Source: Burkholderiaceae bacterium
GTDB taxonomy: Bacteria; Pseudomonadota; Gammaproteobacteria; Burkholderiales; Burkholderiaceae_C
Reading direction: 5' to 3'
NCBI GenBank assembly: GCA_018780645.1
Contig: JADMJJ010000003.1
Location: 1-64,000, forward strand
DNA length: 64,000 nucleotides
Below are positions 1 to 11,596 of the stretch, piece after piece. Under the pieces are notes generated by a model. It did no database searches, was not told where the DNA came from, and saw nothing but the letters and a program-made list of their open reading frames with translations. Made by a program: the position numbers and the translations under genes. Within the stretch, counting starts at the first letter, position 1, and every line of letters starts with the position of its first letter.

Positions 1-1088
1 CGGTCGTGTGGTGGTTGTCGAGCCGCATGCGGCGCGAGCGCGAGCAGGTGGCCGACGAACTCGCCGCCCAGGCCCTGGGCGAGCCAAGGCGCCTGGCCCT
101 GGCGCTGCATGAACTGGCCCTGATGAGCCCGCCCACTCAAGCCCTGACCCTGTCCGCCCGAGGAGGCGATTTGCTGCAACGCATTCAAACCCTGCTGGCC
201 CCGCGCCGGCCCAGCTCGGCCTGGAAGCTGGCCCTGCCCGCCGTGGCCCTGATCATCGGCAGCCTGCTGGTCCAGGCCAATGCCAAGCCCGTCGCTTCTC
301 AGGCCGCAGAGCCCGTCAGGCCCACCGCCAGCGCGCCCGCCCCGTTCAACCTGCCGGTGAACGCCCGCCATGCGCTGGTGCTGGAGGAGGGCACGGGCCG
401 GGTGCTGATGCACAAGGACGCCGATGCGGTAGTGCCCATCGCCTCGCTGACCAAGCTGATGACGGCGATGGTGGTGCTCGACGCCAGGCTCGATCCGGCC
501 GAGAAGATACGCATAGACCGCGACGATGTGGACAGGCTCAAGCACAGCCCCTCACGCGTGCCCGTCGGCGCGAAGATGCCCCGGCTGGCGGCGCTGAAGC
601 TGGCCCTGATGTCCTCCGACAACCGCGCCGCCGCGGCCCTGGCGCGCACCTATCCCGGCGGTCTTGAGGCCTTCGAGCTGGCGGTGCAGGCCAAGATACG
701 CACGCTGGGCCTGACGCAGACGTCGATCACCGAACCGACCGGCCTGTCGCCGAAGAACACCTCCACGGCCACCGAGGTGGCGAAGCTGGCCGCAGCGGCC
801 TCGCGCTACCCCGAGATCGGCCAGATCACCAGCGACCGCAAGGCACTGGTAGCGATCAACGGCCGCTCGGTCGAGTACCGCAACACGAATCGGCTGGTCG
901 GCAGCAAGGGCTGGGACATCCTTCTGTCCAAGACCGGCTACACCGACGAGGCCGGCCGTTGCCTGACGATGCGCATGATGAGCGGCGGCAAGAACGTCAC
1001 CGTCGTGCTGCTCGATGCCGACGGCTCGGCCGAGCGCCTGCGCGACGCCGCCAAGATCCGTCGCTCGCTGGAAAAGCGTCCCGCCTGA
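1..1088 (+). CDS. BlaR1-like M56 peptidase / S11 D-Ala-D-Ala peptidase fusion (5' end missing)
   Basis: The gene enters from the left edge in frame (codons from base 3) and its start is outside the window. Numbering from the GTG at base 6, residues 1-40 look like the end of an M56 (BlaR1/MecR1) metalloprotease domain, with the typical REREQVADELAA stretch after the HExxH site, which must lie upstream. One transmembrane segment follows (about 73-93), then an extracytoplasmic peptidase S11 domain (about 118-360). All three penicillin-binding motifs are present: SLTK at 147-150, SDN at 204-206 and KTG at 309-311. In BlaR1/MecR1 the outer sensor is usually a class D beta-lactamase-like domain; here it resembles PBP7/PBP5 endopeptidase. 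A role as a cell-wall or beta-lactam sensor protease is inference; a BlaI-type repressor upstream would support it. Confidence 0.85.
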   Translation, partial: VVWWLSSRMRREREQVADELAAQALGEPRRLALALHELALMSPPTQALTLSARGGDLLQRIQTLLAPRRPSSAWKLALPAVALIIGSLLVQANAKPVASQAAEPVRPTASAPAPFNLPVNARHALVLEEGTGRVLMHKDADAVVPIASLTKLMTAMVVLDARLDPAEKIRIDRDDVDRLKHSPSRVPVGAKMPRLAALKLALMSSDNRAAAALARTYPGGLEAFELAVQAKIRTLGLTQTSITEPTGLSPKNTSTATEVAKLAAAASRYPEIGQITSDRKALVAINGRSVEYRNTNRLVGSKGWDILLSKTGYTDEAGRCLTMRMMSGGKNVTVVLLDADGSAERLRDAAKIRRSLEKRPA

Positions 1089-1154
1089 CTTCCCCTGACC
1101 CGCCGGCGCGCCTGAGCACCAGGTGCCGCCGCCGCATGCCCGAACGAGACCGCC

Positions 1155-3444
<2,290 letters not shown>

Positions 3445-3486
3445 TCCCCAACAACGAACCGACAGAGCTACCCAGGAGACCCCCGC

Positions 3487-4329
3487 ATGAACTTCATCGA
3501 GATGCTGCAACAGGCAGAAAAGCTGAATGACTCGATGTTGTGCGTGGGCCTTGACCCGGAGCCCTCGCGCTTTCCGGGCCCCTGGCGCGGTGATGCCTCG
3601 CGCATCTATGACTTCTGCAGTGCGATCGTCGACGCCACCAAGGACCTGGTGATCGCCTTCAAGCCGCAGATCGCCTACTTCGCCGCGCAGCGCGCCGAAG
3701 ACCAGCTTGAGCGGCTGATGGCCCACATCAAGCGCGTGGCGCCCAACGTGCCGGTGATACTCGACGCCAAGCGCGGCGACATCGGCAGCACCGCCGAGCA
3801 ATACGCCCGCGAGGCCTTCGAGCGCTACCAGGCCGATGCGGTGACCCTGTCGCCGTTCATGGGCTTCGACTCGATCGAGCCCTATCTGCGCTACCCGGAC
3901 AAGGGCGCCATCCTGCTGTGCCGCACCTCCAATCCCGGCGGCAGCGACCTGCAGAACCAGCGCCTGGCCGACATCCCCGGCCAGCCGCTGCTGTACGAAC
4001 ACCTGGCGCAGCTGGCCCAGACGGCCTGGAATCGCAACGGCCAGCTGGGCCTGGTGGTCGGTGCAACCTTTCCGGCCGAGATCGAGCGGGTGCGTGAACT
4101 GGCCCCGAACCTGCCGCTGCTGATCCCGGGCGTCGGCGCACAGGGCGGCGACGCACGTGCCACCGTGCTGGCCGGCTGGCGTGGCCAGGGCGGCACAACC
4201 AGCGGGCCCATCATCGTCAATTCATCGCGGGCGGTGCTCTATGCCTCCGCCGGCGAAGACTTTGCTGCCGCCGCCCGCGCCGTGGCGCTGCGCACCCGAG
4301 AAGAGCTGAACCGGTCAAAGCTGGCCTGA
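3487..4329 (+). CDS. pyrF: orotidine 5'-phosphate decarboxylase (type 2)
   Basis: Last step of UMP synthesis: decarboxylates OMP. At 280 aa it belongs to the longer type-2 family. The catalytic [11 protein letters not shown] segment is intact with its lysine at residue 95, and the phosphate-binding end ([21 protein letters not shown]) is present. A good Shine-Dalgarno (AGGAG) lies 7 nt before the ATG. The 137 nt between this stop and the next gene hold GC-rich inverted repeats but no convincing terminator. Confidence 0.97.
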   Translation: MNFIEMLQQAEKLNDSMLCVGLDPEPSRFPGPWRGDASRIYDFCSAIVDATKDLVIAFKPQIAYFAAQRAEDQLERLMAHIKRVAPNVPVILDAKRGDIGSTAEQYAREAFERYQADAVTLSPFMGFDSIEPYLRYPDKGAILLCRTSNPGGSDLQNQRLADIPGQPLLYEHLAQLAQTAWNRNGQLGLVVGATFPAEIERVRELAPNLPLLIPGVGAQGGDARATVLAGWRGQGGTTSGPIIVNSSRAVLYASAGEDFAAAARAVALRTREELNRSKLA

Positions 4330-4466
4330 ACGTGGCAAAAAGGCCCCACGCCGGGCCGGAATGCGTACATAGATCGCGTTTGCCCCCCATTTAGGGTGCC
4401 GGCCCGTGTTCCGCTGGGCCGGGTTCTGGTTAAGACTGTGGGCCGCGCCGGGATAGGGTCCCGGCC

Positions 4467-7400
4467 ATGGGAGCCGTGGGAGAGAAAAGGGCCGTGAACG
4501 CAGGACAACTCGAAGACTTGGGGCCTCTGGAAGGGGGCACTACCGGGCCCTGGACCTCGCCGAGCCTGGACAGCGCGGTGCATGCCCGCTCCTGCCGGCT
4601 GTTCATGGGCACCTGCTCGGCCCTGTGCCTGCTCGTCACCGGCCTGCTGCTGCTCAGCGGCGAGGGTCAGTGGAGCCATATCAGCACCCTGGCGCCGGCC
4701 GCCCTATCGCTGTTCATCGCGCTGACCAGCCTGATCGGCCTGTGGGTCGTGCCCCCGGCCCGCTGCCGCAATGTCGTCACCCTGCTGATGGCCCTGGTGG
4801 TGGTGCTGGCCGTGACCGTGGCGGTGCTGCGCAATATCGGCCTGGGCTCCAACACGCTGGGACTGCTGGGCCTGATGGTGGCTCTGGCCACCGCCCTGAA
4901 CGGCCTGCGCAAGGGTCTGGTCTTGACCGCATTCTGCGCGGTGCTGCTGGCCGGCATCGCCGCCATGGAATACCTGGGGGTGTTTGCACCGAATGTGCCG
5001 GGCACGGGCCTGACACGCAGCCTGCTGGCCCATCTCGGCGCGCAGCTGCTGCTGCTGGGCACCGGCCTGGTGGTCGGCCTGGGCAGCCTGCACATCATCA
5101 CCAGCTCCCTGGCCCAGGCGGCCGACCGCAGCAACCGCTTCCGCCGTCTGCTGGCCATGGCCGCCGACTGGTACTGGGAGATGGACAGCGAGTTCCGCTT
5201 CACCCATGTGACCGAAGACAAGCCCGGCGCCTCCGGCGTGGACACCGATATGCGCCTGGGCAAAACGCCCTGGGAGATCGACGACCTGGGCCTGTCCGAT
5301 GATGAGCTCGACGCCCACCGCGCCGATCTGGAGGGGCACCGCGCCTTCTACGGCGTGGTGGCGCGCCGCCAGCAGCCCGACGGCGGCACCCGCTATGTCA
5401 GCATCAGCGGCGAACCACGCTTTGACGAGCATGGCAGCTTTCTGGGCTTCTGGGGCGTGGGCCGCGATGTGACTCACGAGGTGCAGGCCGAGCAGGCCAT
5501 CCAGGCCACCGAGGGTCGCTACCGCGAGCTGTTCCGCCGTTCGCCAAGCCCCCTGGTGTTGCACCGCTGGGGCCGGGTGATAGATGCCAACCCGGCGGCC
5601 ATGGCCATGTTCGGCTACACCCAGCGCAGCAGCATGATCGGCCAGGACCTGTTCTCGCACTACGAACCGGGCGACGACGAACGGGCGCGGCAGCGCGCCG
5701 CCAAGATCGAGGCCATGGTCTCGGGCACGATGATGCCGATGAGCGAATTCCGGCTGCGCACGCTGTCGCGTCGGCGCCTGCTGGTGCAGGCCACCAGCGT
5801 GCGGGTGGACGCCGCCAGCGGCCCCGCCACTCTGTCCTTCTTCGTTGACCAGACCGAGCAGGCCCGCGCCCAGGACGCGCTGCGCCGCTCCGAGAGCCTG
5901 CTGTCGCATCTGGTGGCGACCAGCCCCGATGTGATCACGCTGACCGATATGCACACCGGCCGCTATGCGATGGTCAACAAGACTTTCGAGCGCCTGTCGG
6001 GCTACAGCGCCGACGAGATCATAGGCCGCACCGCCGCCGAGATCGGCATCTGGGCCAAGGACAGCGAGCGCGAGCGCATGGTGCAGCTGATACGCCAGCA
6101 GGGCCGGGTCAACGAACTGCCAATGGCCTTCAACAGCAAGAACGGCGAGAACATCTCGATGCTGCTGTCGGCCGCGCCGTTCGAGATGGACGGCCAGGAC
6201 TACCTGGTCGTCAACGCCCGCGACGTCACCGACAACGAGCGCACCCGCCTGGCCCATGAGGCGATTCTGCAGAACGCCTCGATCGGTATCGCCTTCACCC
6301 GCGACCGCACTTTCGTGCAGGCCAACCCCTGCGTGGAGGACATGTTCGGCTGGCCGCGCGGCAGCATGGTGGGCCAACCGGGCAGCGTGATCTGGCCAAG
6401 TGCCGAGGACTATGCGCGTATCGGCCGCGACCTGGGCCCGCGCCTGGCCAGCGGCGAGCAGGTCGAGGCCGAGCGCTTGGTGCGCCGTCGCGACGGCAGC
6501 ACCTTTCTGTGCCGCCTGCTGGCCAAGGCGGTGGACCCGACCCACCCCAGCCGCGGCGGCACGATCTGGATCCTGGAAGACATCACCGAGCGCCGCCGCG
6601 TCGAAGGCGCGCTGGCCCAGGCCAAGGACGAGGCCCAGTCGGCGAATCGCGCCAAGAGCGCCTTCCTGGCAAATACCAGCCACGAGATCCGCACGCCGCT
6701 GAACGGCCTCTTGGGCCTGGCCCGTCTGGCTCAGCAGCCCGATCTGGACGAGGACACCCGCCGCCAGTACCTGAACCAGATGTTGGACAGCGCGGAGAGC
6801 CTGTCGGGCCTGATCTCCGACATCCTCGACCTGTCCAAGATCGAGGCCGGCCGCCTGACCCTGGAGCACCTGCCCTTCGCGCTGCGCGACATGCTGGGCA
6901 CGATGCGCATGGCCTATCTGACCCTGGCCCATTCGCGCGGCCTGGAGTTCAAGGTCGATATCGACCCCGAGGTCTCGGCATGGGTGGTGGGCGACCCGGT
7001 GCGCACCCGGCAGATCCTCAGCAACTACCTGACCAACGCCTTGAAGTTCACGGCGCACGGCTCGGTGGCCATGCGCGTCAAGCTGCTGCCGGAGGGCACC
7101 CTGCGCTTCGAAGTGGCCGACACCGGCCCGGGCATCAGCGACGACATGCGTGCCCGGCTGTTCCAGCCCTTCACCCAGGCCGACGAATCGACCACTCGCC
7201 GCTATGGCGGCACCGGCCTGGGCCTGTCGATCTGCGCCGAGCTGGCCGAGCTGATGCACGGCAAGGTCGGAGCGGACAGCGCGCCCGGCAAGGGCAGCGT
7301 GTTCTGGGCCGAATTGCCGCTGCCGGCGACCTCGCCACCGGTCAGCTCGCTGGCGACCCACCCGGCCCGCCGCCACAACGAGCTGCAGGGCGCCCGCGTG

Positions 7401-7793
7401 CTGATGGCCGAGGACAACCCGGTCAATATGATGATCGCCGTGGCCCTGCTGGAGCAATGGGGCATGGAGGTGGCCCAGGCCAGCGACGGCAGCCAGGCCG
7501 TCGAAGCGGTGGCCGCCGCCGACAGCACCGGCAAGCCTTTCGACGTGGTGCTGATGGACGTGCAGATGCCGGTGATGAGCGGCCACGAGGCCACGCGCAT
7601 CATCCGCAAGCATCATGATGCCGAGGATCTGCCCATCATCGCGCTGACCGCAGCCGCCCTGGTCTCGGAGCGCGACGAGGCGTTGGCGGCCGGCATGAAC
7701 GACTTCCTGACCAAGCCCATCGATGCGCCGCGCCTGCGCCAGGTGCTGGTGCAGCTGATCGGCCAGCGGGATCCGGACAGTCGCTGGGGTTGA
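4467..7793 (+). CDS. membrane hybrid sensor histidine kinase, four PAS domains plus receiver
   Basis: An 1108-aa protein. About six hydrophobic segments between residues 45 and 215 form a membrane sensor module without a large periplasmic loop. Four PAS-like domains follow (about 225-340, 345-465, 475-590, 595-720), including the typical VIDANPAAMAMFGYT and LSGYSADEIIG stretches. The HisKA domain has its phospho-acceptor in SHEIRTPLNG (His739). The ATPase domain shows NYLTNALKF, DTGPGIS and GGTGLGLS. A C-terminal receiver (about 975-1095) has the acceptor Asp1031 in LMDVQMPVMSG and a TKPID end. There is no Hpt domain and no adjacent response regulator, so the phosphorelay partner must be elsewhere. 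The start was taken at the first ATG; the ribosome site is weak, and a later in-frame start is possible. Confidence 0.94.
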   Translation: MGAVGEKRAVNAGQLEDLGPLEGGTTGPWTSPSLDSAVHARSCRLFMGTCSALCLLVTGLLLLSGEGQWSHISTLAPAALSLFIALTSLIGLWVVPPARCRNVVTLLMALVVVLAVTVAVLRNIGLGSNTLGLLGLMVALATALNGLRKGLVLTAFCAVLLAGIAAMEYLGVFAPNVPGTGLTRSLLAHLGAQLLLLGTGLVVGLGSLHIITSSLAQAADRSNRFRRLLAMAADWYWEMDSEFRFTHVTEDKPGASGVDTDMRLGKTPWEIDDLGLSDDELDAHRADLEGHRAFYGVVARRQQPDGGTRYVSISGEPRFDEHGSFLGFWGVGRDVTHEVQAEQAIQATEGRYRELFRRSPSPLVLHRWGRVIDANPAAMAMFGYTQRSSMIGQDLFSHYEPGDDERARQRAAKIEAMVSGTMMPMSEFRLRTLSRRRLLVQATSVRVDAASGPATLSFFVDQTEQARAQDALRRSESLLSHLVATSPDVITLTDMHTGRYAMVNKTFERLSGYSADEIIGRTAAEIGIWAKDSERERMVQLIRQQGRVNELPMAFNSKNGENISMLLSAAPFEMDGQDYLVVNARDVTDNERTRLAHEAILQNASIGIAFTRDRTFVQANPCVEDMFGWPRGSMVGQPGSVIWPSAEDYARIGRDLGPRLASGEQVEAERLVRRRDGSTFLCRLLAKAVDPTHPSRGGTIWILEDITERRRVEGALAQAKDEAQSANRAKSAFLANTSHEIRTPLNGLLGLARLAQQPDLDEDTRRQYLNQMLDSAESLSGLISDILDLSKIEAGRLTLEHLPFALRDMLGTMRMAYLTLAHSRGLEFKVDIDPEVSAWVVGDPVRTRQILSNYLTNALKFTAHGSVAMRVKLLPEGTLRFEVADTGPGISDDMRARLFQPFTQADESTTRRYGGTGLGLSICAELAELMHGKVGADSAPGKGSVFWAELPLPATSPPVSSLATHPARRHNELQGARVLMAEDNPVNMMIAVALLEQWGMEVAQASDGSQAVEAVAAADSTGKPFDVVLMDVQMPVMSGHEATRIIRKHHDAEDLPIIALTAAALVSERDEALAAGMNDFLTKPIDAPRLRQVLVQLIGQRDPDSRWG

Positions 7794-7836
7794 TGCGGAG
7801 AGTGGATACTGTCGGCCCCGCCCACAGGAACGCCCC

Positions 7837-8523
7837 ATGAAAATCTCCGCCCTGGCCCACACCCCGGACAGCGGCCCAGTCGAGCTGCTGTACCTGCTCT
7901 ATCACGGCGTTGGCGGCCGCGCCGCCGACATGGCCCCGCTGGTGCAGCGCCTGGCCACCGAGTACCCGCAGGCCGCCGTGGTCTGCATAGACGCGCCCGA
8001 GCCCTTCGATGGCGTGCCCGGAGGTGGTGCCGGCTTCCAGTGGTTTTCGATCCAGGGCATCACCGAGGCCAACCGCCCCGAGCGCATCGCCGCGGCCATG
8101 CCGGGCTTCATCGCCATCGTGCGCCAGCTGCAGCAGCATTTCGGCCTGCCCTGGGAGCGCACCGCCCTGGCCGGCTTCTCGCAGGGCGCCATCATGGCGC
8201 TGGAGGCGGTGCAGGCCGAAAGCCAGCTGGCCGGCCGCGTGCTGGCCTTCTCGGGCCGCCACGGCACGCCGCCCGACCATGCGCCGCAGGACGTCTGCGT
8301 GCACCTGTTCCATGGCCTGGCCGATGCCGTCGTGCCGCACGGCCCGGCACTGGATTCGGCCAAGCGCCTGGTGGCACTCGATGCCGACGTCACCGCCGAC
8401 CTGCTGCCCGGCATCGGCCACGAACTGGCTCCGGCGCTGCTGGACAAGGCCGTCGCCCAGCTGCGCGGCTTCATCCCGAAAAGGCTGTGGCGCGAGGCCT
8501 ATGAGCAGGCGCCGCAAGACTGA
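7837..8523 (+). CDS. ypfH: YpfH-type esterase (phospholipase/carboxylesterase family)
   Basis: A 228-aa cytosolic alpha/beta hydrolase without signal peptide. It matches E. coli YpfH as I recall it over conserved blocks: QWFSIQGITEANR (about 68-80), the nucleophile elbow GFSQGAIMALE (Ser115), HGLADAVVPHG (acid region) and GIGHEL (histidine region). E. coli YpfH is a general esterase active on short acyl esters; the natural substrate is unknown. The gene starts 43 nt after the hybrid kinase on the same strand. Confidence 0.88.
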   Translation: MKISALAHTPDSGPVELLYLLYHGVGGRAADMAPLVQRLATEYPQAAVVCIDAPEPFDGVPGGGAGFQWFSIQGITEANRPERIAAAMPGFIAIVRQLQQHFGLPWERTALAGFSQGAIMALEAVQAESQLAGRVLAFSGRHGTPPDHAPQDVCVHLFHGLADAVVPHGPALDSAKRLVALDADVTADLLPGIGHELAPALLDKAVAQLRGFIPKRLWREAYEQAPQD

Positions 8524-8644
8524 CCCGGGAACGATGTGACAGGCGCGGCTGCCGGCCTGAGCCTATCAGCCCAGACCGGCCAGACCACAGAGCCGCAAAG
8601 CCGGTCCAGCGCATGTCTTGGGCGGAGCCGACACTGTACCCATC

Positions 8645-9769
8645 ATGGCGAAACCGCAGCTCCATCCGTCTCCTGCCCGCACAGCCTCGCGCCTGCGTCC
8701 GCGACTTGCACTGTCTGCCATCGTGCTCGCTGGCTGCGGGGTTGGCGTGCTCGCGCTCGCCGGCGGCAGCGATCCGGAGCCGGCCCGCCCGGCGCCCCGC
8801 GCCACCTTGCACAGCGCACTCACGTCCGTACTGGGCGGCGCCGAGACCGGTGCCGCGAAGGCGGACCCGCGCCAGTTGGCGGACCAGACCGCCGAATTGC
8901 TTGCCCAGTGCGAGCGCCCGCTGCTCAGCAACTCGCTGGACGCGGCCGTCAAGGGCTGCGCGGCGTTTCTGGACCATCCCACGCTGGCAGCCCGCGCCCA
9001 TGCCGCGACCAGCTCGGCCTATATGTTGATGGATCCCAGCGAGGTGCGAAAGTCGGCGGCCCACGCCGAGGCGGCCACCAAGCTCGGCAACGCGGCGGGC
9101 AAATACCTGTGGGCCTATCACGGCCTCAACGGCGAAAGCGGCGTGCAGATGGAAGCCGACCACGCCAGACGCAACCTCGAAGAGGCGCTGGCCGCCGGCA
9201 TGCCCAAGGCAAGCAAACTGCTGGCAGTGATCGAGGAATCGAATGCCTGCCTCGATGCATCGCAGTTCCGCTTGCTGGACCAGCCCGCCTTCTGCCTGTT
9301 GCGCCCCCAGCTCGATCGCTGGCTGAAGACCAGTGGCATGGCGCCACGCCCCTCGCGCCAGGCCTGGACCGACGAGTACAACCCCGGCGCCGTGCTGCCC
9401 GATGCGAGCAGCTTCGAGGTCAGCTACGACCGGGACCCCAGCTCCGGCATGTACTACCCGGCCGCCATGGGCTACCGATTCGCGGCACGCGAGGGTCGAT
9501 CGGCGACCGAGCTGCTGGCCCGGCTGGGGCGCTCGTTGAGCGACAAATACGGCCCGCCCAGCCGCGGCACGCTGCCGCCGGCACCAGGCAGCGGCACCGC
9601 CTGGCAGATGGCCGAGGGCCTGCAGATCGAGCTGCTGCGCGATGCAGCCGGCGAACTGCGCGTGCGCTACCAGCACCCGAAACGTGTGCAGGCCGCCCTG
9701 GCCCATGCCGAGGCCCTGCAGACGCAGCGGGACGAAAAGCGCGCAGAGCTGACCCGCCGCGCGCTTTAA
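8645..9769 (+). CDS. exported protein of unknown function
   Basis: A 374-aa protein that I do not recognise. The chosen ATG at 8645 (another ATG in frame at 8618) gives an N-terminus with a basic stretch, then a hydrophobic core LALSAIVLAGCGVGVLALAGG. This can be read as a lipoprotein signal (VLAGC) or as a plain membrane anchor. The body is alanine- and arginine-rich and mostly helical in appearance, with KSAAHAEAATKLGNAAGKY suggesting TPR/Sel1-like helices. Cysteines occur at ECNAC-like spacings (AQCERP, KGCAAF, NACLDA, FCLLRP), compatible with disulphides in the periplasm. The gene stands 121 nt after ypfH and converges with the M14 peptidase, with only 9 nt between their ends. Confidence 0.7.
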   Translation: MAKPQLHPSPARTASRLRPRLALSAIVLAGCGVGVLALAGGSDPEPARPAPRATLHSALTSVLGGAETGAAKADPRQLADQTAELLAQCERPLLSNSLDAAVKGCAAFLDHPTLAARAHAATSSAYMLMDPSEVRKSAAHAEAATKLGNAAGKYLWAYHGLNGESGVQMEADHARRNLEEALAAGMPKASKLLAVIEESNACLDASQFRLLDQPAFCLLRPQLDRWLKTSGMAPRPSRQAWTDEYNPGAVLPDASSFEVSYDRDPSSGMYYPAAMGYRFAAREGRSATELLARLGRSLSDKYGPPSRGTLPPAPGSGTAWQMAEGLQIELLRDAAGELRVRYQHPKRVQAALAHAEALQTQRDEKRAELTRRAL

Positions 9770-9778
9770 GCGTGCGGC

Positions 9779-11491
9779 TCAGTCGAGACTGACCTCTGTA
9801 CGCACCACTCCGGCCCGGTCGGCGCGTGCCGTCAGCGCCAGGCGCGTGCCCTTGGGCGCACGCACCACCCACTCGCCGACGGCACGGTCGGCGGTGACCT
9901 CGCGGTTGCCGAGGAAGGCATGCAGGGTGGCCTTGGGCGCATGGCCCTCTAGCTGCGGGCCTTCCATACGCTCCTTGCCGCTGACCAGGCTGACGCCGCT
10001 GCTGGTGTCGTGGGGCAGGTGGATCTCGAAGATCACGCCACGCACCACCTTGCGCTCGAGCGCCCGCTTGGTCACGTAGGCCGGCAGCCAGCCGCTGTTG
10101 GCCACGGCCAGGCGGATGCGCCAGGTGTCCGGGCCCAGCGCGCGCACCTCGGTGCGCAGCAGCTCCAGCTTGGGCAGGCTCAGCGCGATCTGGTTCATCC
10201 AGGCCGGGAAGCGGGCGGCCTCGCGCTCGCGCAGCTCCGGCGGCGGATTGCGCCAATAGTTCATCTTGTCCCAGCCGCCGATCTCGACCGCGCCAAGCTG
10301 CGGGTGCTGGAAGGGCCGCCACTCCACATGGGCCTGGCCGCCGCACTGCTCGTCGCTCCACTTCAGCAGCTTCAGGTCGTCCTCGACCGGATGCTCGCGG
10401 AACCAGTCAATCCACTTGTAGTCGGTGATGCCGGCCTCCTTGTTCGGCGACCACAGCTCGACCACCCAGAACAGCGCACCCAGGTGCTCGTAGACCCAGT
10501 CCTGCGTGCCGGTGATGACTTCCTTGGGGTGGTAGCGGAAGTCCTTGTAGATATTCACCGCCGGGTAGCCGGTGAGCTTCTCGCCCATGGCCGAGAAGCG
10601 CTGGTAGGACCACAGATCCTCCGGGATCATCTCGTCATCGCTCTGCGAGCCGAAGGGCCGCAGTATCACGCCGCTGTGCGTGTGATAGCTGATCGCCGCG
10701 CCGATGTTCGGGTGGGCGACGATGAACTCCACCATCGCCCGCACCTCGGGCTCGCTGGTCGGGAAGGCCCCGGCGCCGACCTGCTTGTACTCCTGGCGCC
10801 ACTCGCTGGGGAAGTTGCGGTTCAGGTCCAGCCCCTCGGCGTCCTTGTTGACGGTGACGGTCAGGCCGTCATGGTTCTTGATGAAGCCCTCGGGCAGCAG
10901 GCGGTAGTACTCGCCACCAAACTCGCCGGGCTCGCGGGGCACCATCAGGCGCGGGTCGCCGGCATGCTTCTTGTAGGCGCCGTGCGGGTCGGGCACGCGC
11001 ATATAGAGGATGCGGCCGTCACCATCGACGTCCTCGACGGTCAGGCCATCGACAGGCTCGTCCTCGAAGGGATAGCGCTTGGTCGAGGAGCGGATGTGGC
11101 GCGGCCGGTCGGCCAGGGCCAGCTCGGCGCCGTCGGGATTCAGACGCGGCACCATATAGATGGTGCGGGTGTCCAGCAGGTGGCTGACCTGGGCGTCCTG
11201 GCCATGTCCGGTGACCAGATGCTCCAGGTAGTACAGGCAGGTGGTGCTGGCGGTCAGCTCGGCGGCGTGGATATTGCCGTCCAGCCAGAAGGCGGGCTTG
11301 TCGGTGTCCAGGCCGGTGGCGGTGTTGGTCAGCACCAGCAGCCAGATGTCACGGCCCTCGAAGCTCTTGCCGATGCTGCGCACCGACACCAGGTTGGGAT
11401 AGGCCTCGGCATAGCCGAAGATGATCTGGGTCAGCGCGTCATGGCGGTGAAACAGGTCGAAGCGCGGCGCCGGATGTTGGGGTGTTGGCAT
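9779..11491 (-). CDS. M14 family zinc carboxypeptidase
   Basis: A 570-aa protein with the carboxypeptidase A fold. The zinc ligands are HAAE (His75 and Glu78 in DGNIHAAELTAS) and a third histidine in ISYHTHSGVILRP. The catalytic glutamate region is FWVVELWSP. The C-terminal part (about 420-570) looks like a beta-rich accessory domain. No signal peptide is evident from the start used (ATG at 11491, MPTPQHP), so the enzyme is probably cytosolic. The longer reading to 11578 adds 29 unlikely residues. Family members remove C-terminal residues or act on gamma-glutamyl and cell-wall peptides; specificity is not readable. The gene lies 105 nt downstream of the amidotransferase gene on the same strand. 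Confidence 0.92.
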   Translation of the reverse strand: MPTPQHPAPRFDLFHRHDALTQIIFGYAEAYPNLVSVRSIGKSFEGRDIWLLVLTNTATGLDTDKPAFWLDGNIHAAELTASTTCLYYLEHLVTGHGQDAQVSHLLDTRTIYMVPRLNPDGAELALADRPRHIRSSTKRYPFEDEPVDGLTVEDVDGDGRILYMRVPDPHGAYKKHAGDPRLMVPREPGEFGGEYYRLLPEGFIKNHDGLTVTVNKDAEGLDLNRNFPSEWRQEYKQVGAGAFPTSEPEVRAMVEFIVAHPNIGAAISYHTHSGVILRPFGSQSDDEMIPEDLWSYQRFSAMGEKLTGYPAVNIYKDFRYHPKEVITGTQDWVYEHLGALFWVVELWSPNKEAGITDYKWIDWFREHPVEDDLKLLKWSDEQCGGQAHVEWRPFQHPQLGAVEIGGWDKMNYWRNPPPELREREAARFPAWMNQIALSLPKLELLRTEVRALGPDTWRIRLAVANSGWLPAYVTKRALERKVVRGVIFEIHLPHDTSSGVSLVSGKERMEGPQLEGHAPKATLHAFLGNREVTADRAVGEWVVRAPKGTRLALTARADRAGVVRTEVSLD

Positions 11492-11596
11492 AGGTAGGCG
11501 GGGGTTGGGTTGTGACTCGCCGCCGCCGCGATGGCAGGCCGCGCTGTATCCGCCCAGTGTCTCAGGACTTCGCGTCAAGCGCGAGCGGGCCTTCCC

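Noticed and set aside
4330-4400. GC-rich inverted repeat after pyrF as a terminator
   Set aside because: No T run on the plus strand; the A run upstream would only suit a minus-strand transcript, and no minus-strand gene ends there.
4704-7862. A 1052-codon open frame opposite the hybrid kinase
   Set aside because: The same antisense composition; the kinase on the plus strand has complete domain motifs.
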